61,131 bases of DNA from Lentzea albida. GTDB taxonomy: Bacteria; Actinomycetota; Actinomycetes; Mycobacteriales; Pseudonocardiaceae. Within the stretch, counting starts at the first letter, position 1. Each line of letters begins with the position of its first letter. The translations under genes and the position numbers were made by a program. The notes beneath the pieces were generated by a model. It was not told where the DNA came from and made no database searches. It saw only the letters and a program-made list of their open reading frames with translations. Below are positions 57,085 to 61,131 of this stretch, piece after piece. The stretch lies in assembly GCF_900111005.1 (NCBI RefSeq), contig NZ_FOFV01000032.1, forward strand, positions 1-61,131, written 5' to 3'.

Positions 57085-57878
57085 CAGGTCTGCCTCCACT
57101 TCTCGTCGGTCATCAGCTGGCTCGCCTGCGGGCCCATCAGCGACATGCCGCCGTCCACGACGAACGACGACCCGGTCACGTAGGACGCGGCGGGCGTGGC
57201 GAGGAACGCGACCAAGGCGGCGACCTCGTGGGCGCTGCCCGGCCGGCCGAGCGGGACGCCCGGCCGCGCCACGGTGTGCGGGTCGACGTCCTCCTGACCT
57301 GTCATCGGAGTCGAGATCTCGCCCGGCGCCACGGAGTTGACCGTGATGCCGTGCTCGGACAGTTCGAGGGCGAGCACCTGGGTCAGCGCGCCGAGCCCGG
57401 CCTTCGCGGCGCAGTACGGCGCCGCGCCCACCCTCGGCAGGTGCTCGTGGACCGAGGTGATGTTGATGATCCGGCCACCCCGTCCTGCAGCGATCATGTG
57501 CTTCGCCGCGCGCTGGGAGCACAGGAAGGCGCCGTCCAGGTCGACCGAGAGCACCGAGCGCCACGTGTCGGAGTCCATGTCCATGACCTTCTGGCTGCTG
57601 CCGGTGCCCGCGCAGTTGACCAGGACGTCCACGCCGCCCAGCTCCTCGGCCAGTTCGTCGACGACGGAGGCGGCGGTGGGCAGATCGGTCAGGTCGAGTT
57701 GCCGGACGGCGCACCGGGCGCCCGCCTCGCGGACCTCCCCGGCTGTGCGCTCGGCTCCGTCGGCGTCCTCGTGGTAGGTGATGCCGACGTCGACACCACC
57801 GCCCGCGAGCGCGACGGCCACGGCCTTGCCGATTCCGGAGTCCGCGCCGGTCACCACGGCGTAGAGGGGTGCGTTCAT
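57084..57878 (-). CDS. Short-chain dehydrogenase/reductase (glucose 1-dehydrogenase-like)
   Basis: 264 residues. VVTGADSGIGKAVA, NCAGTGSS, Ser in INITSVHEHLP, YxxxK in YCAAKAG, and C-terminal SYVTGSSFVVDGGMSLMGP. The VDGGM ending and size match glucose 1-dehydrogenase/3-ketoacyl reductase types. ATG at 57878 overlaps the P450 stop (ATGA). It could supply NAD(P)H or act on the P450 product. Substrate not determinable. Confidence 0.85.
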   Translation of the reverse strand: MNAPLYAVVTGADSGIGKAVAVALAGGGVDVGITYHEDADGAERTAGEVREAGARCAVRQLDLTDLPTAASVVDELAEELGGVDVLVNCAGTGSSQKVMDMDSDTWRSVLSVDLDGAFLCSQRAAKHMIAAGRGGRIINITSVHEHLPRVGAAPYCAAKAGLGALTQVLALELSEHGITVNSVAPGEISTPMTGQEDVDPHTVARPGVPLGRPGSAHEVAALVAFLATPAASYVTGSSFVVDGGMSLMGPQASQLMTDEKWRQT

Positions 57879-59059
57879 GAGACGCGGCTTCCCGTCTGCT
57901 CGACCGGCATGCGGATGCCGAAGTGGTTGAGCGTTCCGGGCAGCGGCGAGCCGAGCACGGGGAACGACAGGTGCTCGCTCAGCGCGTCCAGCATCGTGGC
58001 GGCGACGGTCAGCACCAGGTCGCGGCCGGGGCAGATGCCGGGACCACCGCTGAACGGCACGATCGCGGGGTCGAGCGGCCCGTCCCAGTACTCCGGCGCG
58101 TACCGGTCGGCGAAGGGCAGCCGGTCCGGGTCGCGGTGGAAGAACGGCGTGAACACCACGAACAACGTGTCCTGCGGCAGCCACGTGCCGTGCCAGCGGG
58201 TCGGTTCCCTGCTCTCCCGCAGGATCACCGGCGTCGTGGGCCACAGCCGGGCGGACTCGAGGACCCCGTTCCTGCCGCGGGCGCCGATGGCGAGCGCGCG
58301 CAGGGTGATGATCCCGGCCGCGTCGAACGCGAACAGCCAGTGCGGCACCTGCCCGGACAGGTCACCCGGCTGGGCGGCGAGGCTGCCCTCCTCGCGGCGG
58401 GCGAGGTGCTCGTCGAGCCTGGCCTGGAAGCGTTCGCGCAGCTCACGCCGCTTCGGGTGGAGGAACGCCCAGTTGGCGTTCTCGCGCAGCGCCTTGAGGT
58501 CGTCGGTCAGCTGGTCGTCGCCCCGTGCGCCGTCCCCGAGCACGATCCGGCGCACGATCCGCCACCACGTCTGGTTGAAGGAGGCCCAGGTCAGCTCGCC
58601 GGTGCTCATCACGTGCCGGATGAGCAGGTCGGCCTCGTCGCGCACGACCGCCTCGGCGGGCACGTTCTCCGGTCGCAGCGCGCGTTCGTTGAGCTCGCGC
58701 AGCCGTTGCCGCTCGGGGCCGTCGGAGATCAGCACGCCGTGCGGCTGGAAGTGCTCCAGCGCGGACTTCTTCTCCTTCGTGGCCAGCGCGAACGGCTCGG
58801 GCGACTCCGCGAGCAGCCTGCCCACGTCGGTGGGGTCGACCAGCACGGCGATGCTGCGGCCGGTGACGCGCAGGCGCACCGGTTCCGGGCCGTAGCGGTC
58901 GCGCAGCCTGCGCATCGTGTCGATGGCCCTGGTGTCGGCCTGCACCTTCTCGGCGGCCGCCATCACCCCGGGCCGGCGGACGATGACGCCCTTGGCGAGG
59001 GTGGGCAGCAGCACCGTGGCGAGCACGCGGGCGGTGTCGAGTCGGGAAGAGATCGCCAT
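57875..59059 (-). CDS. Cytochrome P450
   Basis: 394 residues. ExxR at 268-271 (ESAR), I-helix AGxxT-like DAAGIIT (247-252), PERF-region FADRYAPEYW and the heme loop FSGGPGICPG with ligand Cys343. N-terminal MAISSRLDTARVLATVLL is weakly hydrophobic. Needs ferredoxin/reductase not encoded nearby. ATG at 59059 chosen; a sigma-B-like promoter (GTTC-N14-GGGTAG) ends eight bases upstream, giving a leaderless transcript. First gene of the P450-SDR-FMN reductase operon. Substrate unknown. Confidence 0.85.
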   Translation of the reverse strand: MAISSRLDTARVLATVLLPTLAKGVIVRRPGVMAAAEKVQADTRAIDTMRRLRDRYGPEPVRLRVTGRSIAVLVDPTDVGRLLAESPEPFALATKEKKSALEHFQPHGVLISDGPERQRLRELNERALRPENVPAEAVVRDEADLLIRHVMSTGELTWASFNQTWWRIVRRIVLGDGARGDDQLTDDLKALRENANWAFLHPKRRELRERFQARLDEHLARREEGSLAAQPGDLSGQVPHWLFAFDAAGIITLRALAIGARGRNGVLESARLWPTTPVILRESREPTRWHGTWLPQDTLFVVFTPFFHRDPDRLPFADRYAPEYWDGPLDPAIVPFSGGPGICPGRDLVLTVAATMLDALSEHLSFPVLGSPLPGTLNHFGIRMPVEQTGSRVS

Positions 59060-59067
59060 GACCCCGG

Positions 59068-59108
59068 CTACCCGATGACCCGTGTGTGAACCTCCCTGAA
59101 CGGGGTAT
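59068..59108. promoter_or_regulatory. Back-to-back sigma-B-like promoters (P450 and DUF7218-like gene)
   Basis: Minus strand: GTTC (59091-59088), 14-base spacer, GGGTAG (59073-59068), eight bases to the P450 ATG. Plus strand: GTGT (59084-59087), 15-base spacer, GGGTAT (59103-59108), 31 bases to the ATG at 59140 with an AGGAGG RBS. The two minus-35 elements abut each other. Both match sigma-B/F-type promoters, which suggests joint control of the two divergent units. Confidence 0.65.
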
Positions 59109-59139
59109 TCGCGAGTCAGCACCGAGTCAGGAGGTCGTG

Positions 59140-59466
59140 ATGCCCGCGGGATCGAACGCGAAACGGGAACGCCAGTACGAGCACATCAAGGACTCCGCGC
59201 AGGACCGTGGCGCGTCGCCCAAACGCGCCAAGGAGATCGCGGCCCGCACGGTGAACAAGAACCGCGCGCAGGCCGGTGAGTCGAAGACGGCGAGCAAGTC
59301 GTCCACTCAGGACATGTCACCGCAGAAGCGCGGCGGTCAGCGCTCGGGCACGAACCGCCCGAAGGGCCAGACCAAGGAACAGCTCTACAACGAGGCCAAG
59401 AAGAAGAACATCAAGGGCCGTTCCACGATGACGAAGAAGGAACTCGCCAGCGCGCTCGGGCGCTGA
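59140..59466 (+). CDS. DUF7218-like basic protein with C-terminal Rho_N-like module
   Basis: 108 residues, strongly basic. The first 45 residues (NAKRERQYEHIKDSAQDRGASPKRAKEIAARTVNKNRAQ) form the helical part seen in actinobacterial 'plasmid stabilization'/DUF7218 proteins. A disordered linker follows, then KEQLYNEAKKKNIKGRSTMTKKELASALGR, a Rho_N/SAP-like module. Probably nucleic-acid binding. ATG at 59140 follows AGGAGG. One base separates its stop from the GTG of the next gene. Confidence 0.7.
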   Translation: MPAGSNAKRERQYEHIKDSAQDRGASPKRAKEIAARTVNKNRAQAGESKTASKSSTQDMSPQKRGGQRSGTNRPKGQTKEQLYNEAKKKNIKGRSTMTKKELASALGR

Positions 59467-59467
59467 C

Positions 59468-60130
59468 GTGCAGGACGTGGACAAGGCCTCGGCGCTGACG
59501 ATCCTGACCATGGAGCACAACACGCTGCAGATGATCCGCACGGCGACGATCACCGACGCGACCGGACGGGCGGGCCACCTGCTCACGACGATCTCCGCGT
59601 CCATGATCGCACTCGGGTTCGTCGCCCAGGTGGTGCCGCCCGCGGTGCTGCTGACGCTGATGCTGGTCGTCTTCGCCGCGCTGTTCCTGATCGGCCTGGC
59701 CACCTTGTTCCGCACGGTCGAGCTGAGCATCGAGGACGTCCAGGCGGGACTGGGGATCAACCGCATCAGGGCCGTCTACGCCGAGCTCGAACCGTCCACC
59801 CGGGACGTCTTCGTGCGGCAGATGCACGACGACACCCTGGGCGTCGGGGTGGACAGCGGCCAGACCGGCTGGCGCAAGGCCAGGCGCCCGCGGCTGATCG
59901 GCACCGCACTGGGCGTGTCCGGCCTCGTCAACCTCGTCAACGGACTCACCTCCGCCGTCATCGCGGGTGCGGCGGCAGGACTGCTGGGCGCCGGCCTGGC
60001 GTGGTCGATCGTGCTCGGCTCGGTCGTCGCCGTCGCCGTGATCAGCGGCTTCGGCATCGCGCTCGGCCGGATCGGACGGCGCGGCGTCGCGCCCATCACC
60101 ACGCGCTATCCGAGGAACCACCCGAACTGA
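59468..60130 (+). CDS. Membrane protein of unknown function (220 aa)
   Basis: GTG start. Two N-terminal membrane helices (LLTTISASMIALGFVAQVV; AVLLTLMLVVFAALFLIGLATLF), a cytosolic helical segment with RAVYAELEPSTRDVF, then two C-terminal helices (LTSAVIAGAAAGLLGAGLAW; IVLGSVVAVAVISGFGIAL). No family recognised. It lies between the DUF7218-like gene and the hemerythrin gene in the same direction, so it is probably part of the same stress operon. Confidence 0.7.
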   Translation: MQDVDKASALTILTMEHNTLQMIRTATITDATGRAGHLLTTISASMIALGFVAQVVPPAVLLTLMLVVFAALFLIGLATLFRTVELSIEDVQAGLGINRIRAVYAELEPSTRDVFVRQMHDDTLGVGVDSGQTGWRKARRPRLIGTALGVSGLVNLVNGLTSAVIAGAAAGLLGAGLAWSIVLGSVVAVAVISGFGIALGRIGRRGVAPITTRYPRNHPN

Positions 60131-60144
60131 AGGAGAGAACCACC

Positions 60145-60699
60145 ATGCAGTACGACGTCGTCGACCTGATCATGCAGGACCACCGCGAGGTGGAGCGCCT
60201 GTTCGACGAGCTGAAGAACCACCCGGAGAAACGACCTCTGCTGACCCCGGTGCTCTGCGGCCTGCTCGTCGCCCACAGCCGCGCCGAGGAGGCCGAGGTC
60301 TACCCGGTCGCCAAGGACGCCGGCGGTGACGACGAGGTCGAGCACAGCCAGGAGGAGCACGCCGAGGCCGAGCAGCTGCTCGCCAAGCTCCTCGACACCG
60401 ACTACGACTCGCCGCAGTACGAGAAGGCGCTGCAGGACGTCGTCGACTCCATCACCCACCACGTGGAGGAAGAGGAGAAGACCGTCCTTCCCGGCATGCG
60501 CAAGCGCCTGAGCGCCGAGCGCCGCTACGAGCTCGGGGAGGCGTTCGCGCGCAGCCGGGCCGACCACCTCGGTGAGCTGCCCGGCCAGGCCACCCGCGAG
60601 GAGCTGCTGTTGCAGGCCAAGAACATGGGCCTGGACGGGGCTTCGAGCATGACGAAGGAGCAGCTGCGCCGGGAGCTGGAGAAGGCGGCGTCCTCCTGA
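60145..60699 (+). CDS. Hemerythrin-domain protein with C-terminal Rho_N-like module
   Basis: 184 residues. Hemerythrin-like four-helix domain: DLIMQDHREVERLFDEL, LLVAHSRAEEAEVYP, HSQEEHAEAEQLLAKLL and ITHHVEEEEKTVLPGM supply the His/Glu ligands of the di-iron site. A C-terminal REELLLQAKNMGLDGASSMTKEQLRRELEKA module resembles Rho_N/SAP. Likely binds O2, NO or iron in the cytosol. ATG at 60145 preceded by AAGGAGAG. Last resident gene before the right IS. Confidence 0.85.
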   Translation: MQYDVVDLIMQDHREVERLFDELKNHPEKRPLLTPVLCGLLVAHSRAEEAEVYPVAKDAGGDDEVEHSQEEHAEAEQLLAKLLDTDYDSPQYEKALQDVVDSITHHVEEEEKTVLPGMRKRLSAERRYELGEAFARSRADHLGELPGQATREELLLQAKNMGLDGASSMTKEQLRRELEKAASS

Positions 60700-60794
60700 C
60701 CGGTGGAGGCGGGGCTCGATGGCACGTCGTGCGCACCCCTGGCGTGAAGCCGCTGCGGCTGCGCCTCACCCCGCCTGACCGAACCGGCTACGGC
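60700..60794. other. Spacer between hemerythrin gene and right IS, with possible terminator
   Basis: No gene. AGGCGGGG (60707-60714) and CCCCGCCT (60769-60776) are inverted copies at long distance, and AGCCG-CTG-CGGCT near 60738-60750 forms a small stem. They could include the hemerythrin terminator or the end of the insertion sequence; the boundary between resident DNA and IS is not visible. Confidence 0.3.
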
Positions 60795-61131
60795 CTAGGT
60801 GTATTGACCCGCAGGGTTGTTGATTCGGCTGATGGGTGGGTGGCCGCCGAGCGCGGTGTGGCTGCGGTGGTGGTTGTAGGTGTGCAGGAAGTCTGCCAGG
60901 GCCTGGGTGCGTTCGGTGTTGCTGGTGTAGGGCCGTTGGTAGGCCCATTCGTCGAGCAGTGTGCGGTTGAACCGCTCGACTTTGCCGTTGGTCTGCGGCC
61001 GGTAGGGGCGGGTGCGTTTGTGGGTGATCCCGGCTGTGGTGAGGGTGTCTCGCCAGAGTCGGGACTTGTAGCAGGAGCCGTTGTCGGTGAGTACTCGTTC
61101 GACGGTGATGCCGTGGGTGGTGAAGAACAGT
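60795..61131 (-). mobile_element. IS481-family transposase, C-terminal part, cut by window edge
   Basis: The reverse strand encodes 112 residues ending at a TAG (60797-60795). LFFTTHGITVERVLTDNGSC includes the second Asp of the DDE triad (TDNG). THKRTRPYRPQTNGKVERFN includes the conserved Glu, and YNHHRSHTALGGHPPISRIN is the family's C-terminal motif. Together with the N-terminal piece at 1-227 it covers roughly 187 of about 320 residues. The order and orientation are those of one element spanning the ends, or of two direct copies. Confidence 0.9.

Noticed and set aside
1..61131. tRNA, rRNA, riboswitch, prophage or plasmid replication genes
   Set aside because: Looked for by eye over intergenic regions and protein calls; nothing convincing was found. 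A covariance-model search was not possible here.

Overview
The window reads as chromosomal DNA of a high-GC filamentous actinomycete. Genes are dense, GTG starts are frequent and codons end in G or C. The protein families (BTAD-STAND-WD40 regulator, DivIVA-like coiled coil, DUF6223, DUF7144, GH92, XylA/XylB/ROK) fit the Pseudonocardiaceae (Lentzea, Lechevalieria, Saccharothrix and relatives). That placement is inference from protein style; there is no rRNA or tRNA in the window to confirm it.

Layout. Both ends run into an IS481-type transposase on the minus strand: its N-terminal 75 codons at 1-227 and its C-terminal 112 residues at 60795-61131. From 349 to 15.7 kb lies a carbohydrate and stress block: a MalT-like LuxR regulator, an Rv2629/baeRF2-type protein, a DivIVA-like coiled coil, an MFS exporter, a small potassium channel with a DUF1269 protein, a GH15 glucoamylase-like enzyme, a DUF7144 protein, an AI-2E-type transporter, a GH13/GH63 pair and a patatin. 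From 15.7 to 23.9 kb come a secreted M23 peptidase, a LuxR regulator, a 1497-residue BTAD-STAND-WD40 protein and a two-component system. From 23.8 to 27.5 kb is a xylose operon (xylA-xylB-ROK repressor) with a visible promoter and operator. At 28.5-30.8 kb an EF-G paralogue sits behind a short leader ORF and hairpins. From 30.9 to 41.5 kb are secreted hydrolases (EEP, M28-like, GH92), a molybdopterin oxidoreductase operon and a zinc alcohol dehydrogenase.

The most distinctive region is 41.5-56.0 kb, a glycan locus. It encodes ADP-heptose synthesis (GmhA, HldE-type kinase/nucleotidyltransferase, GmhB), two GT9 heptosyltransferase-like enzymes, two GT4 enzymes, one GT2, a NodU/CmcH-type O-carbamoyltransferase, UDP-glucose dehydrogenase, a UDP-xylose-synthase-like SDR and further SDRs. 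Most junctions are ATGA or GTGA overlaps, so the genes are probably translationally coupled. No exporter, polymerase or HldD-type epimerase is recognisable. I know of no characterised product for this combination; a carbamoylated heptose-containing surface glycan or glycolipid is the simplest guess.

From 48.4 kb, and again from 56 to 60.7 kb, is a stress-type set: ALDH, ChaB protein, PAP2, FMN reductase, SDR, P450, DUF7218-like protein, hemerythrin. Several of these carry sigma-B-like promoters (GTTT/GTTC-N14-15-GGGTAN), three of them only 8-9 bases before the start codon. Three proteins of this set share a C-terminal Rho_N/SAP-like module on unrelated N-terminal domains.

All nine convergent pairs of resident genes overlap at their 3' ends (7-91 bases). 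No CRISPR array, prophage, tRNA or rRNA was seen.
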